Notes: generated by a model not told the origin, from the letters alone. Numbered from the stretch's first letter, positions 1-8,461 are shown. The stretch: DNA of 55,933 nucleotides from Gammaproteobacteria bacterium (GCA_021773645.1 JAJFJU010000019.1:1-55933), one strand, 5' to 3'. Program-made: numbers and translations.

Positions 1-143
1 CGCTTTTCCCGGGTTTAGGCTTGCGCTACATCCTGGCTAGGGTATTTCAGAAAAAAAATCTGTTACTTCGGGGGGACTGGGCCCGCCCTACCTTGTTTTT
101 GCGCGCTGATGTTGGGGGGACATTGTCCGCCGAACACCGCCCC
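1..143. other. Sequence downstream of flgH without a recognisable gene
   Basis: No convincing reading frame is visible here on either strand. In most flagellar operons flgI starts within a few tens of bases after flgH, but these 143 bases show no FlgI-like start. The stretch is G/C-tract rich, with two runs of six G near 70-75 and 114-119 and a small palindrome GGACATTGTCC near 118-128. I see no clear terminator. It could be an insertion, a rearrangement point or a long operon gap; the window edge prevents a decision. Confidence 0.5.
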
Positions 144-857
144 CTAGAAGGGCATCAACGCCCCGATGAAGAACTTGGCGAGCCAGCCAACTGAATTGCT
201 GTCTGCCAGCGCACCCTCTCCCGCATAGATGATGCGAGCGTTAGCTACTCGGGGAGAAGAGACTGTATTGTTAGCGTCGATATCCGCCGCCCGCACGATG
301 CCAGAAAACCGAATATGTTCGTGGCCCTGATTCAGGGTCAGGATTTTCTCTCCCTGCACCACCAGATTACCGTTGGGCAATACTTCAGCAACGGTAACGG
401 TAATTTCTCCAGTCAGGGTATTGCTCTGCACGCTCTCAGCCTCACCATCAAAGGCAGAACTCGAGCTCAGATTGGTATCCAGTGTGTTATTCCGAGTGCT
501 GGTAAGCGGCACCTGCCCCGGCAAGTTGAACTGCGGGGTAGAGCCCAGGACAGTAGGATTGGTGATGGTGGTGGTATTCGTTTTAGTGAAGTCGGTCTCC
601 GCTGTCTTGGAGGCATCGGTGCTCTCATTAAGGAGAATAGTCAGCATATCCCCTACCAGGCGTGCCCGTTGATCTTCAAATAATGGTGCCGAGTAGCCGG
701 CCTGATAAATGGCCCCGTTACGCGATTCCAGCAGTGGCATGGCGCTGGGACGAATGACGGAAAAAGCCGGGTCCCGCGTGGGTGCAGACTGACAACCCAC
801 CAGAGCCACAAGCCCCAGCAGCAGTAAACATCTCATTTTTTTGAGCGAATAAGACAT
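144..857 (-). CDS. flgH: Flagellar L-ring protein FlgH
   Basis: FlgH forms the L-ring, the outer-membrane bushing around the flagellar rod. The N-terminus is a lipoprotein signal: basic residues, a leucine-rich core, then LVGC with the lipidated Cys at about residue 22. The mature part has the family's Ser/Thr/Asn-rich middle and the GEITVTVAEVLPNGNLVVQGEK-like core, and ends in a hydrophobic tail. At 237 aa it matches the usual length (about 230). It is the last recognisable gene of the flgB-H transcript, 25 bp after flgG. The ATG start is supported by the signal peptide. Identification is very secure. Confidence 0.96.
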   Translation of the reverse strand: MSYSLKKMRCLLLLGLVALVGCQSAPTRDPAFSVIRPSAMPLLESRNGAIYQAGYSAPLFEDQRARLVGDMLTILLNESTDASKTAETDFTKTNTTTITNPTVLGSTPQFNLPGQVPLTSTRNNTLDTNLSSSSAFDGEAESVQSNTLTGEITVTVAEVLPNGNLVVQGEKILTLNQGHEHIRFSGIVRAADIDANNTVSSPRVANARIIYAGEGALADSNSVGWLAKFFIGALMPF

Positions 858-882
858 TTTATTAACCCCTTAATTCAATCGC

Positions 883-1668
883 TTACAGGTTGTTGCTCAC
901 AAACTGCAACATCTGATCAGTGGTCGATATGGCCTTAGAGTTCATTTCATAGGCGCGCTGGGTCTCAATCATATTGACCAACTCCTCCACCACATTGACG
1001 TTAGAGCTCTCCAAGGCCCCCTGCACCAAGGTGCCGATACCCGTTTGTCCCGGGGTACCGGTTTGGGGCGAGCCGCTGGCAGCGGTTTCCACGAATAAGT
1101 TGTTGCCACGTGGCTCCAGCCCAGTGGGATTGATGAATTCAGCCAGTTGCAGCGTGCCTATCTGCGATGGGGTAGAACTGCCAGCAACCAGCGCTGACAC
1201 CACGCCGTCAGAGCCAATCGTCAGGCTCAGGGTATTGGCCGGCACGGTAATGCTGGGAGCAAGCGCAAGCCCCTCAGAGTTGACGATGCCGCCTGAACTA
1301 TCTAGCTGAAAACTACCATCCCGAGTGTAGCCAAAAGTGCCGTCATCCTGAAGAATCTGGAAAAACCCGCGCCCTTGAATAGCGAGATCCAGATTGTTTT
1401 CCGTATGGGTGAGATTGCCCTGAGTAAATAGTTTCTCGGTGGCCACGGTGCGTACCCCCGTGCCTAGCATCAGGCCCGAAGGTAGCTGCGAGTTTTGGGT
1501 GGATTGGGCACCAGGCTGGCGCAGGTTTTGATATAGCAAATCCACAAAAACACCTCGGTCTCGCTTGAAACCCACGGTGTTTACATTGGCCAGATTATTG
1601 GACACCAGCGCCATGCGTGTTTGCTGGGCATCCAGTCCGGTTTTTGCTATTGCAAGTGCTCGGTCCAT
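883..1668 (-). CDS. flgG: Flagellar distal rod protein FlgG
   Basis: FlgG builds the distal rod that crosses the periplasm inside the P- and L-rings. The 261 aa match the normal length (260). The N-terminal rod/hook signature [13 protein letters not shown] is at about residues 24-36. The C-terminal heptad region [21 protein letters not shown] is typical of rod and hook proteins exported by the flagellar type III system. There is no signal peptide, as expected for that route. It lies between flgF and flgH with short gaps (26 and 25 bp), so it is co-transcribed. Confidence 0.97.
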   Translation of the reverse strand: MDRALAIAKTGLDAQQTRMALVSNNLANVNTVGFKRDRGVFVDLLYQNLRQPGAQSTQNSQLPSGLMLGTGVRTVATEKLFTQGNLTHTENNLDLAIQGRGFFQILQDDGTFGYTRDGSFQLDSSGGIVNSEGLALAPSITVPANTLSLTIGSDGVVSALVAGSSTPSQIGTLQLAEFINPTGLEPRGNNLFVETAASGSPQTGTPGQTGIGTLVQGALESSNVNVVEELVNMIETQRAYEMNSKAISTTDQMLQFVSNNL

Positions 1669-1694
1669 TTTCTTATCCTCTCTAAAGCGTTCGC

Positions 1695-2435
1695 TCAGGA
1701 AATCCGCATGATCTGCGTAGTTACTTCCGCGTTTTCCTCGGCAATACGCATCATCTTGACCTGTAACTCGAATTTTCGTGCCAAATCGATCATCTTAACC
1801 ATGGCCTCAACGCCGTTGACGTTGCTAGCCTCCAGCGCACCAGAAACCAGCCGCACCTCGGCATCCGGCTCCAATGGTTTGGCATCCCGCATATGCAGCA
1901 AGCCATCAGCACCCTTGAAGAGCTGGTCCAGCGATGGATTCACCAATTTAATTCGGTCGACTTCCGCTAGCGCCTTTGCCGCCTGCCCCGAGGGGCGCAC
2001 GCTGATGGTGCCATCGCTACCGACCTCAATCTTTTCCGCTGGTGGAATGGCGATAGGGCCACCATTGCCAAGCACCAATTGCCCCGCGGCGGTCTCCAGC
2101 AATCCACTGGGGGTAAGACGAAAATTTCCGGCCCGGGTATAGGCCTCACCACCATCCACAGTCTGCACTGCAATAAATCCATCACCATGGATCGCCATAT
2201 CCAAATCCCGGCCGGTAGTCTGAATGGCTCCAGCATTGAGATTCACCCCAGGCCGCTCACTCATGGAGTAAACCCGGGATGGCAGACCCGGACCAAATAC
2301 AGGCTGGCTGCGGAACTGATTCAGATCAGCGCGAAAGCCCGTGGTCGTCACATTGGCCAGGTTATGGCTGTTGGCCGCCTGCGCCACCATCACCTGTTGG
2401 GCTCCGGACATTGCGACATAAAGCATGTGGTCCAT
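1695..2435 (-). CDS. flgF: Flagellar proximal rod protein FlgF
   Basis: FlgF is a proximal rod subunit exported by the flagellar type III apparatus. The 246 aa match the family. The N-terminal [17 protein letters not shown] motif and the C-terminal [19 protein letters not shown] helix are diagnostic of rod proteins. The central sequence is shorter than in FlgE and differs from FlgG, which fits FlgF. It follows flgE by 33 bp and precedes flgG by 26 bp. I saw no separate sigma54 site in the flgE-flgF gap, so transcription is presumably from the flgB promoter. Confidence 0.95.
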   Translation of the reverse strand: MDHMLYVAMSGAQQVMVAQAANSHNLANVTTTGFRADLNQFRSQPVFGPGLPSRVYSMSERPGVNLNAGAIQTTGRDLDMAIHGDGFIAVQTVDGGEAYTRAGNFRLTPSGLLETAAGQLVLGNGGPIAIPPAEKIEVGSDGTISVRPSGQAAKALAEVDRIKLVNPSLDQLFKGADGLLHMRDAKPLEPDAEVRLVSGALEASNVNGVEAMVKMIDLARKFELQVKMMRIAEENAEVTTQIMRIS

Positions 2436-2468
2436 GATTAGCGTCCTATTACCTTCAAATCATCCGGC

Positions 2469-3677
2469 TTAACGGATATTGATGATGGTCTGAGTCACTT
2501 CATCCTCGGCACGAATCATCTGTGCATTGGCCTGGAAGTTACGCTGGGCAACGATCATGTTGACCAGTTGCTCCGCCAGATCCACATTGGATTCCTCCAC
2601 CGCCCCGGCTTGCAATGCGCCCAGACTCGCGGTCCCCGGCGCACCCACCAGAGCCGCACCAGAGCCACTGGTTTCTGCCCAAGCAGAATTACCCAAAGCT
2701 TGTAAACCCTGGGGGTTACTGAAGTTTGCCAGCGCCACCTGTCCCTGAGCCGTGGCCTGCCCATTAGTAAAACGAGCCAACACGATGCCATTCTCGTCGA
2801 TATCCAAGCCGCTCAATCGACCAGTGGTAAAGCCATCCTGCACCAGGGCATTCACGCCAAATTCCGCACCAAACTGGGTGCTGCCGGTATAGTCAACGGA
2901 CAAGGTGAAAGCGGCCGCACCTGTGGTGGGAGTAAAGGCACCATGTCCGGCGGGCGAGCCGCCCGTCAGCGCCCCCGCATTGCTGAATGTCAGATTCTGG
3001 ACGGCATTCGTCTGGGCATTGTCTCCATCGACGCGTAGATGAGACGCCCACGCATTGGCTCCTGTCTTGCGATAAAACAGGGTGGCGAGATGCTCCTGCC
3101 CCAAGGAATCAAAAACGGTTGTGGAAACAGAATTGTTGAAGCTATTAGGATTGGCCGGATCAAAGGCAACCGTCGGAGCAATAGCTCCAGCATCCAGATT
3201 GATACCCACCTGCACTGAGGTGCTCGCCTGTGGCGGAATGTTTGCCGAGCTGACTTGCAAGGTCCCGATCGCTCCTGTAATCACCCCTGCGTTGGCACCA
3301 AATGCCAGCAGACGCTGCCCCGTGGCATTCACCACAAAACCGGTCTTGTCTACACCAAAGGCGCCCGCCCGGGAATAGAGCCGACTGCCAGAAGTATCCT
3401 CCAGAGCAAAAAACCCCTGCCCGTTGATAGCCAGATCCAGACTGTTATCGGTAAAGGCCACGTTGCCCTGATTAAACTGCTGGGAAATCGCGGAAATCTG
3501 CACACCTTGGCCCGTGGCATTTTGATTGCTACCGAGGCTTGAAGCGGCAAAGAGATCAGAAAACTGCGCTCGAGAGCTCTTGAATCCGGTGGTGTTTGCA
3601 TTGGCAATATTATTACCGGTTGCATCCAAGTCCGCGGTCGCGGCGCGAATTCCACTCACTGCTATTCTAAATGCCAT
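2469..3677 (-). CDS. flgE: Flagellar hook protein FlgE
   Basis: FlgE polymerises into the hook, the universal joint between rod and filament. At 402 aa it equals the classical E. coli length. The N-terminal motif GNNIANANTTGFKSSRAQFSD and the C-terminal NVDLAEQLVNMIVAQRNFQANAQ coiled-coil segment are the conserved D0 ends. The middle has Ala/Gly/Thr-rich surface domains (for example around PTTGAAAFTLSVDYTGSTQFG). It lies 17 bp after flgD, whose product is the hook scaffold, matching assembly order. Confidence 0.97.
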   Translation of the reverse strand: MAFRIAVSGIRAATADLDATGNNIANANTTGFKSSRAQFSDLFAASSLGSNQNATGQGVQISAISQQFNQGNVAFTDNSLDLAINGQGFFALEDTSGSRLYSRAGAFGVDKTGFVVNATGQRLLAFGANAGVITGAIGTLQVSSANIPPQASTSVQVGINLDAGAIAPTVAFDPANPNSFNNSVSTTVFDSLGQEHLATLFYRKTGANAWASHLRVDGDNAQTNAVQNLTFSNAGALTGGSPAGHGAFTPTTGAAAFTLSVDYTGSTQFGAEFGVNALVQDGFTTGRLSGLDIDENGIVLARFTNGQATAQGQVALANFSNPQGLQALGNSAWAETSGSGAALVGAPGTASLGALQAGAVEESNVDLAEQLVNMIVAQRNFQANAQMIRAEDEVTQTIINIR

Positions 3678-3694
3678 GATTAATTCTCCTCGTT

Positions 3695-4375
3695 TTACAG
3701 TAGTTCCCGCACCTGATTCATGGAAACGGCACCTAAACCCTTGATATTAAGGCTGATGCCCTCAGCTCCACTACCCAGGGTGACACTCTCTACCCGGGAC
3801 ACCATCAATGTCGGTTGTGCCTGTACTTCATCGTTAATGACAGCTTGGGCCTGCACACGATAACTACCCGCAGGTACCCGTGCGCCCTGTTCATTCAGTC
3901 CATCCCAGCTGAAATGGTTTAACCCTGCCGGCTGTGGACCCAGTTCGAGACGTCGCACCAATTGCCCCGCTGCATCGAAGATGCCAACACTGAGTTGGCC
4001 GGTGGAGTTAACCAACTCCGTCGCCCCACGCAGACTCGCACCGTCTTCAAGGACGCTCTGATTGCCGGCAACGAGGATCTCCCGTCCCACCAGTGTAGAG
4101 GCCTGCAAAGCCTGGCTGGACTGCCACGAGCCAGCGAGCGTGCTGAGTGATTTTTCCATCCGCTGGATACCGTCCACGGTTGAAAATTGTGCTATCTGAC
4201 TCATGAATTCCTGGCTTTCCAAGGGTTTCAGCGGATCCTGATTTTGCAATTGAGCCACCATAAGCGCGAAGAATTCATTTTGGCCAAGTTCGGAATTTCC
4301 GGCCTTGGATGTTTCCGGCTGTTGTATGCCGAGGCCTTCAAAGCCTGCAGGTAATACTTTGGGTAATTCGTTCAT
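3695..4375 (-). CDS. flgD: Flagellar hook capping/scaffold protein FlgD
   Basis: FlgD caps the growing hook and is displaced once assembly is complete. The N-terminal region LGQNEFFALMVAQLQNQDPL followed by ESQEFMSQIAQFSTVDGI is the family's export and scaffold signature. The C-terminal half has the FlgD Ig-like/tudor parts, with the FSWDGLNEQGARVPAGSYRV motif at about residues 160-180. At 226 aa it has the usual size. It sits between flgC and flgE in the canonical order. Confidence 0.96.
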   Translation of the reverse strand: MNELPKVLPAGFEGLGIQQPETSKAGNSELGQNEFFALMVAQLQNQDPLKPLESQEFMSQIAQFSTVDGIQRMEKSLSTLAGSWQSSQALQASTLVGREILVAGNQSVLEDGASLRGATELVNSTGQLSVGIFDAAGQLVRRLELGPQPAGLNHFSWDGLNEQGARVPAGSYRVQAQAVINDEVQAQPTLMVSRVESVTLGSGAEGISLNIKGLGAVSMNQVRELL

Positions 4376-4396
4376 TTCAAGCTCCTAACCCCACGC

Positions 4397-4813
4397 CTAA
4401 CGTCCCATGGAAAGAGTACGTAGCAACATCTGCTTCGATGCATTGATCACTTCCACATTGCTCTGGTAGCTGCGCGAAGCGGAAATCATATTGGCCATTT
4501 CTTCCACCACATTAACGTTGGAACGGAAGATATAGCCCTCAGCATCCGCCGATGGATGGGCTGGCTGGTATTCCTTAGGCAAGGGGGCTTGGCTCTCTAC
4601 GATGCCTTTGATCTGTACGCCCACCGTAGCGGATGATGCATTACGGGCCCCAGCCAGAGCAGCAGAAAAAATGGGATGCCGAGCCCGATAAGTGCTCTCA
4701 ACACTGCTACTGACACTGTCTGCATTGGCCAGATTGCTAGCGGTGACATTAAGACGCAGGGCCTGGGCACTGAGCCCGGAGCCCGCAATATCAAATACGT
4801 TGAAAAGAGACAT
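4397..4813 (-). CDS. flgC: Flagellar proximal rod protein FlgC
   Basis: FlgC is a proximal rod subunit. The 138 aa match the family (about 134-138). It begins with a rod-protein helix and NLANADSV, has the diagnostic PLPKEYQPAHPSADAEGYI segment (consensus YePgHPdAD.dGYv) and ends with NVNVVEEMANMISASRSYQSNVEVIN. It is 2 bp downstream of flgB, so translation is probably coupled. It belongs to the sigma54-driven flgB operon. Confidence 0.97.
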   Translation of the reverse strand: MSLFNVFDIAGSGLSAQALRLNVTASNLANADSVSSSVESTYRARHPIFSAALAGARNASSATVGVQIKGIVESQAPLPKEYQPAHPSADAEGYIFRSNVNVVEEMANMISASRSYQSNVEVINASKQMLLRTLSMGR

Positions 4814-4815
4814 CT

Positions 4816-5223
4816 CTATTCACCCCTGATTGCGGTTAATAACGTTCTGGCCTTACCTTCGGCAAAGCGCAGGCTGGCCTGATAGCGCAGGGCATTATCA
4901 GTAAAAGCGGCCTGCTCCACCTGAGTCTCTACGGTATTGCCATCCAGAGAGGGTTGCATGGGATTGCGATAACGAAGGGGGAAATTTTCTGCACCACCCC
5001 TATCAGAGCTGATATGACTGGAAGAACTACGCTTGAGTTGCAGTGAGGCCAAGCTCTGTCGCCCTTTCTGCGTTGCAAAAACCTGCGAGAAATCGACGTC
5101 CCTGGCCTTGTATCCGGGGGTATCCGCATTGGCCAGATTGGCAGCAAGCACCTCGGCGCGTTGGCTCCTCAGCATCATCGCCTGGGCGTGTATTCCGAAT
5201 ATTTTGTCTGCTGTGAGTGGCAC
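4816..5223 (-). CDS. flgB: Flagellar proximal rod protein FlgB
   Basis: FlgB is the rod subunit thought to contact the export gate and MS-ring. The RSQRAEVLAANLANADTPGYKARDVDF region is the family hallmark. I place the start at a GTG at 5221-5223, giving 135 aa (family about 135-138) with GGAG nine bases upstream. An in-frame TTG at 5277 would add 18 residues, but it overlaps the -24 box of a sigma54 promoter and would lie upstream of the likely transcript start. This is the first gene of flgBCDEFGH. Confidence 0.93.
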   Translation of the reverse strand: MPLTADKIFGIHAQAMMLRSQRAEVLAANLANADTPGYKARDVDFSQVFATQKGRQSLASLQLKRSSSSHISSDRGGAENFPLRYRNPMQPSLDGNTVETQVEQAAFTDNALRYQASLRFAEGKARTLLTAIRGE

Positions 5224-5260
5224 CGGTGTGATCTCCGTTAGTCTTCCTGGGAGATGTAAT

Positions 5261-5276
5261 AGCAGAAACCGTGCCA
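5261..5276 (-). promoter_or_regulatory. Sigma54 (RpoN) promoter of flgB
   Basis: On the minus strand the sequence TGGCACG, four bases, then CTGCT matches the RpoN consensus TGGCACG-N4-TTGCW with one mismatch in the -12 element. The invariant GG and GC are separated by exactly 10 bases. The expected transcript start, near 5250, leaves a 27-base leader to the GTG start with its GGAG. Early hook-basal-body genes of polarly flagellated gammaproteobacteria are classically RpoN-dependent, with a FleQ/FlrC-type activator. Confidence 0.8.
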
Positions 5277-5362
5277 ATCCATAAAAGCCCGCTATGACGC
5301 TGGCATGGCGTGAAAATGGAAGGGGTTTTGGACGCTATAGGGGCAAGCCGCTGCCCTAGCCG

Positions 5363-5381
5363 GCAAGCAACTGCCGCTTGC
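5363..5381 (-). terminator. Small hairpin just after cheR, possible weak terminator
   Basis: GCAAGC and GCTTGC form a perfect 6-bp stem with a 7-base loop, 7 bases after the cheR stop in the direction of transcription. No U-tract follows, so intrinsic termination is uncertain. The hairpin lies between cheR and the flgB promoter, where separation of the sigma28 and sigma54 transcripts would make sense. Confidence 0.35.
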
Positions 5382-5388
5382 AGGTGAA

Positions 5389-6213
5389 TCAGATAGGACG
5401 GTAGACCTGAGCACGGCCGAGACGCTCTGGAGTGTAGTTATTGACCCCCTCCGGCATGACCTCGGTGGAGCCTAAAAACAGGTAGCCACCCGGATTAAGA
5501 ACTCGATACATACGCTCGAGAATGTCGCATTTCAGTTCGCGGGAGAAATAAATAAGGATGTTACGACAGAAGATCACATCGACTTTCCCCACCACACCAT
5601 AGGGGTGCAGCAGGTTCAGATCCCGAAAGCGAATGCGATTACGAACGCTAGAAGACAGTTTCGCTCCCTTGCCGTGCGGAACAAAGTAGCGCTGCCGCAG
5701 TTCTCTGGATAAACCCCGACGTAACTGGGTTTCAGAATATTCAGCCTTTCTCGCCTCCGTTAGCATGGTTGCTGAGATATCCGTAGCGATGAGTTCTGCA
5801 TCCAGATTCGCCCCACCCACTTGAGTACGGCGGAACTCCTCTACCAACATGCTGATGGAATAAGGCTCCTGCCCGGATGAACAGGCTGCTGACCAGATCC
5901 GGGCTTTTTTACGGCGCTTAGAAAATTCTTTGAATATAACGTCATTGAGGGTCCGAAAAGGATGTTCATCCCGAAACCAGCTGGTTTCGTTGGTGGTCAT
6001 GGCATCCACCACACGCACCCGCAACCCAGCCTGTCTGCCGCTTTTCAGCTGTTCTACCAGTTGCCGCAAGGAAACAGCACCACATTCCTGCATGATCCCC
6101 CGTAGCCGGCTTTTAATCAGATAAGCCTTATCGTCCCCTAAACGGATACCGCACAAGGGTTCCAAATACTTTTGAAAGCACTGGTAGTCATTATTGATGG
6201 CCGGCCCTGACAT
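5389..6213 (-). CDS. cheR: Chemotaxis methyltransferase CheR
   Basis: CheR methylates glutamates on chemoreceptors using S-adenosylmethionine, setting adaptation. The protein has the small N-terminal helical domain, then the methyltransferase core with NETSWFRDEHPF, the SAM loop IWSAACSSGQEPYSISM and DVIFCRNILIYF, and ends LGSTEVMPEG. An ATG 15 bases upstream is possible, but the ATG at 6213 has AAGGA at good spacing, giving 274 aa, the normal size. It lies 61 bp after cheV and is probably co-transcribed from the sigma28 promoter at 7253-7279. Confidence 0.96.
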   Translation of the reverse strand: MSGPAINNDYQCFQKYLEPLCGIRLGDDKAYLIKSRLRGIMQECGAVSLRQLVEQLKSGRQAGLRVRVVDAMTTNETSWFRDEHPFRTLNDVIFKEFSKRRKKARIWSAACSSGQEPYSISMLVEEFRRTQVGGANLDAELIATDISATMLTEARKAEYSETQLRRGLSRELRQRYFVPHGKGAKLSSSVRNRIRFRDLNLLHPYGVVGKVDVIFCRNILIYFSRELKCDILERMYRVLNPGGYLFLGSTEVMPEGVNNYTPERLGRAQVYRPI

Positions 6214-6274
6214 GATTGCTTCCTTCATACGGCGCTACAGGCAAGGCCATTGCAAGCAGCGAAACTGGGATTAC

Positions 6275-7219
6275 TCAGGAGTTAACTCCAGAATCAGCTG
6301 TAATAGCATCGAAGCAGTCACGCACCGCGCTGGCTAGCTCATCGGGGCTAAATTTTGGCAGAAATTTGTCAGCCCCCACTTTCTTAACCATAGACTCATT
6401 AAAGGCACCACTCAGGGAGGAGTGCAAAAGCACGTGGAGTTTCGCCAGGTTCGGATCTGCCTTAATCTGGTCGCACAGGGTATAACCGTCCATCTCTGGC
6501 ATTTCGATATCCGAAATCACCAGTGAAACCCGTTCATCCAGGACGCCCTCTTCGTCCCAGGATCGCAGCAAATTCAGTGCCTCACGACCATCCCGAGCCA
6601 ATTCGTGGGCGACGCCCATTTGCTCCAGGGTGCGTGCAATCTGATTGCGCGCCACCAGGGAGTCATCAACTACTAAAGCGCGCTGATAATCGGTCTCTGC
6701 ATCCTGCATATCCCCAAGCAGGGAGGCTGACACTTCGTCATCCACCCCGATAATCTCCGCAAACACCTTTTCAACGTCGATAATTTCCACCAGATCCTCA
6801 TCCACCTCCGTAATCGCAGTGAGATAATTAGCCTCACCTAATCCCGGTGGTGGCGGTCGAATGGCCTCCCAGTTCACATTAATGATCCGGTCCACGGTAC
6901 TGACCAACAAACCCTGTACCGAGCGATTAAACTCGGCAATCATCAAAAACCCCTCTTCCGGGTTCTCCAATGGCGTGCCACCGATGGCCGAACTCAGGTC
7001 GATAACGGGGAAATTACTTTCCCGCACCCGGGCAACACCACACACCGCCGGACTCGCACCAGGCAATTGCATCAAGGAAGGACAAGTCACTACCTCCCTT
7101 ATTTTAAATACATTAATGCCAAAACGCTGGGAGGTACCGAGACGAAAGAGCAATAGCTCCAGCCGGTTTTTACCTGCCATTTGAGTACGCTGATCGATGT
7201 CGTGTAATAGGTCAGCCAT
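6275..7219 (-). CDS. cheV: Chemotaxis coupling protein CheV (CheW-receiver fusion)
   Basis: CheV couples receptors to CheA through a CheW-like domain and is tuned by phosphorylation of a C-terminal receiver domain. Residues about 15-165 are CheW-like (GINVFKIREVV, FPVIDLSSAIG). Residues about 180-305 form the receiver, with the acidic pair VVDDS, the phospho-accepting Asp at about 237 in VISDIEMPEMDG, and the conserved Lys in GADKFLPKF. A GTG 18 bases upstream overlaps the GAGGA ribosome-binding site of the ATG at 7219, so the ATG is chosen (314 aa). It is divergent from flgA. Confidence 0.96.
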   Translation of the reverse strand: MADLLHDIDQRTQMAGKNRLELLLFRLGTSQRFGINVFKIREVVTCPSLMQLPGASPAVCGVARVRESNFPVIDLSSAIGGTPLENPEEGFLMIAEFNRSVQGLLVSTVDRIINVNWEAIRPPPPGLGEANYLTAITEVDEDLVEIIDVEKVFAEIIGVDDEVSASLLGDMQDAETDYQRALVVDDSLVARNQIARTLEQMGVAHELARDGREALNLLRSWDEEGVLDERVSLVISDIEMPEMDGYTLCDQIKADPNLAKLHVLLHSSLSGAFNESMVKKVGADKFLPKFSPDELASAVRDCFDAITADSGVNS

Positions 7220-7252
7220 AATTTCTTCCTCTCCCACTTGGATACACCGCCT

Positions 7253-7279
7253 GTATCGGCCATCACTGCCACAACTTTA
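7253..7279 (-). promoter_or_regulatory. Sigma28 (FliA) promoter of cheV-cheR
   Basis: The minus strand reads TAAAGTTG, 11 bases, then GCCGATAC. This matches the FliA consensus TAAAGTTT-N11-GCCGATAA at 14 of 16 positions with exact spacing. The predicted start, near 7245, leaves about 25 bases to the cheV ATG and its GAGGA. Late flagellar and chemotaxis genes are typical FliA targets. Confidence 0.85.
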
Positions 7280-7291
7280 AAAACAGTTTTT

Positions 7292-7307
7292 TGGCACGTC
7301 TCGTGCA
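7292..7307 (+). promoter_or_regulatory. Sigma54 (RpoN) promoter of flgA
   Basis: TGGCACG, four bases, then GTGCA matches the RpoN consensus with one mismatch in the -12 element and the required GG-N10-GC spacing. It shares the -24 box TTGGCACG with the flgB promoter. The expected start, near 7318, leaves a short leader to the flgA ATG at 7345. The box contains an inverted repeat GCACG-TCT-CGTGC and lies 13 bp from the divergent sigma28 promoter of cheV. Confidence 0.78.
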
Positions 7308-7344
7308 TGATTTCCCCCAATAGCAATCCACGAGAAACCAGCTA

Positions 7345-8034
7345 ATGCGTATATTTCTTTCTTTAATACTGGCCTTGTTAATGCCGATGAGCGAGGCCAT
7401 GGCCAATCAATCACTTGAGCAGATAAGCCGTGCTGTGAGTAATTTCCTGAATCAGGATATACAAAGCTCTAGCGGAGAAATCCAGGTGGAGGTCACTCCC
7501 CCCGATCGACGGCTCCAGCTTAGTGCCTGTAACCACCCCCTTAAGCTATTCCTGCCGCCGGGTAGCCGGGAGTTTGGCAATATGATTGTGGGTGTACGTT
7601 GCCTGCAGCCAAAACCCTGGAAACTCTATGTGGCTGCCAACGTCCGCCAGTACCGCAACATCGTTATCCTGGATAAGGCTTTGGCACGCGGCGAAAAAAT
7701 CGGCAAACACCACCTGCGTATGGAAAAGCGCGATATTAGCGCTTTAGGTGCAGCCTATACAGAAACAGGAGACGTTCTGCTCGGTATGTATACAAAGCGA
7801 AATTTGCCAGCAGGTTTTATGCTCCACCGCGGGGTCTTGAAAGCGCCTCGATTGATAAGCCGTGGTGAACAGGTGGATTTGCTCGCCACCCTCGGCGGGA
7901 TTAGTGTACGTATGAAAGGCACTGCGCTTGCCAACGGCATCTTGGGGCAACGTATCACGGCAAAAAATAAGAGTTCGGGGCGCGTGGTCGAGGGTATCGT
8001 CAGTGACAGAGGGATCTTACGCATAAGCATGTAG
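7345..8034 (+). CDS. flgA: Flagellar P-ring assembly chaperone FlgA
   Basis: FlgA is a periplasmic chaperone that helps FlgI form the P-ring. A Sec signal peptide covers about residues 1-20 (hydrophobic FLSLILALLMP, then AMA-N). A SAF/FlgA C-terminal domain covers about residues 95-229 and includes LARGEKIGKHHLRMEKRDI and GQRITAKNKSSGRVVEGIVSDRG, the family signature. At 229 aa it is normal. It is the first plus-strand flagellar gene, with flgM 106 bp downstream, and is likely driven by the sigma54 site at 7292-7307. Confidence 0.94.
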   Translation: MRIFLSLILALLMPMSEAMANQSLEQISRAVSNFLNQDIQSSSGEIQVEVTPPDRRLQLSACNHPLKLFLPPGSREFGNMIVGVRCLQPKPWKLYVAANVRQYRNIVILDKALARGEKIGKHHLRMEKRDISALGAAYTETGDVLLGMYTKRNLPAGFMLHRGVLKAPRLISRGEQVDLLATLGGISVRMKGTALANGILGQRITAKNKSSGRVVEGIVSDRGILRISM

Positions 8035-8053
8035 TATTCACGCGCTGTAGGCT

Positions 8054-8081
8054 TAAAGTTTCCTTCACTAACGGCCGCTAA
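8054..8081 (+). promoter_or_regulatory. Sigma28 (FliA) promoter of flgM
   Basis: A perfect -35 element TAAAGTTT (8054-8061) is followed after 12 bases by GCCGCTAA, one mismatch from the FliA -10 element GCCGATAA. The usual spacer is 11 bases, so one extra base may lower strength. The start would lie about 50 bases before the flgM ATG. This gives the usual feedback in which FliA drives its own anti-sigma factor. Confidence 0.7.
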
Positions 8082-8140
8082 AGCTTATAGGCTGGTACTT
8101 TAATGTTCGGACCGGATCTAGAGCCGGATAAGAGGTTGAT

Positions 8141-8461
8141 ATGTCAAACGGAATCAAAGGGATAGGCGGGAGACGCATTCCTGCATCCAGCACTCGCGGA
8201 GCCGCCGTATCGGCCGGCAACAGCGCCGGTGGGAGCAAAAGCACAGCTACGGGGGGAGCCACTTCTGCAGATACCCTCAGCCTCACCTCCACGGCGGCAA
8301 AGCTTCAGCAATTGGAGGAAAGTCTGCGCAGCGTTCCGATAGTTAACGCTGCACATGTAGCCGAGACCCGACAAGCCATTGTGGAGGGGCGCTACGAAGT
8401 CGATCCCCAACAGCTAGCCGATCATCTTATCCAGTTCGAGAGTCGACTCCATGGCGCTTAA
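8141..8461 (+). CDS. flgM: Anti-sigma28 factor FlgM
   Basis: FlgM binds and inhibits FliA until the hook is complete, when it is exported through the flagellum. The 106 aa show an unstructured Gly/Ser/Ala-rich N-terminal half and the conserved C-terminal sigma-binding helices: VNAAHVAETRQAIVEGRYEVDPQQLADHLIQFE. It overlaps the flgN start by 11 bp. A sigma28 promoter lies upstream, in addition to read-through from flgA. Confidence 0.93.
   Translation: MSNGIKGIGGRRIPASSTRGAAVSAGNSAGGSKSTATGGATSADTLSLTSTAAKLQQLEESLRSVPIVNAAHVAETRQAIVEGRYEVDPQQLADHLIQFESRLHGA

Noticed and set aside
5224-5277. N-terminal extension of FlgB from a TTG at 5277
   Set aside because: The TTG lies in the -24 box of the sigma54 promoter, upstream of the expected transcript start, and the extra residues do not resemble FlgB.
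5341-5380. GC-rich GG/GC pattern as a second sigma54 promoter
   Set aside because: The element order and spacing do not match the consensus, and a much better site exists at 5261-5276.
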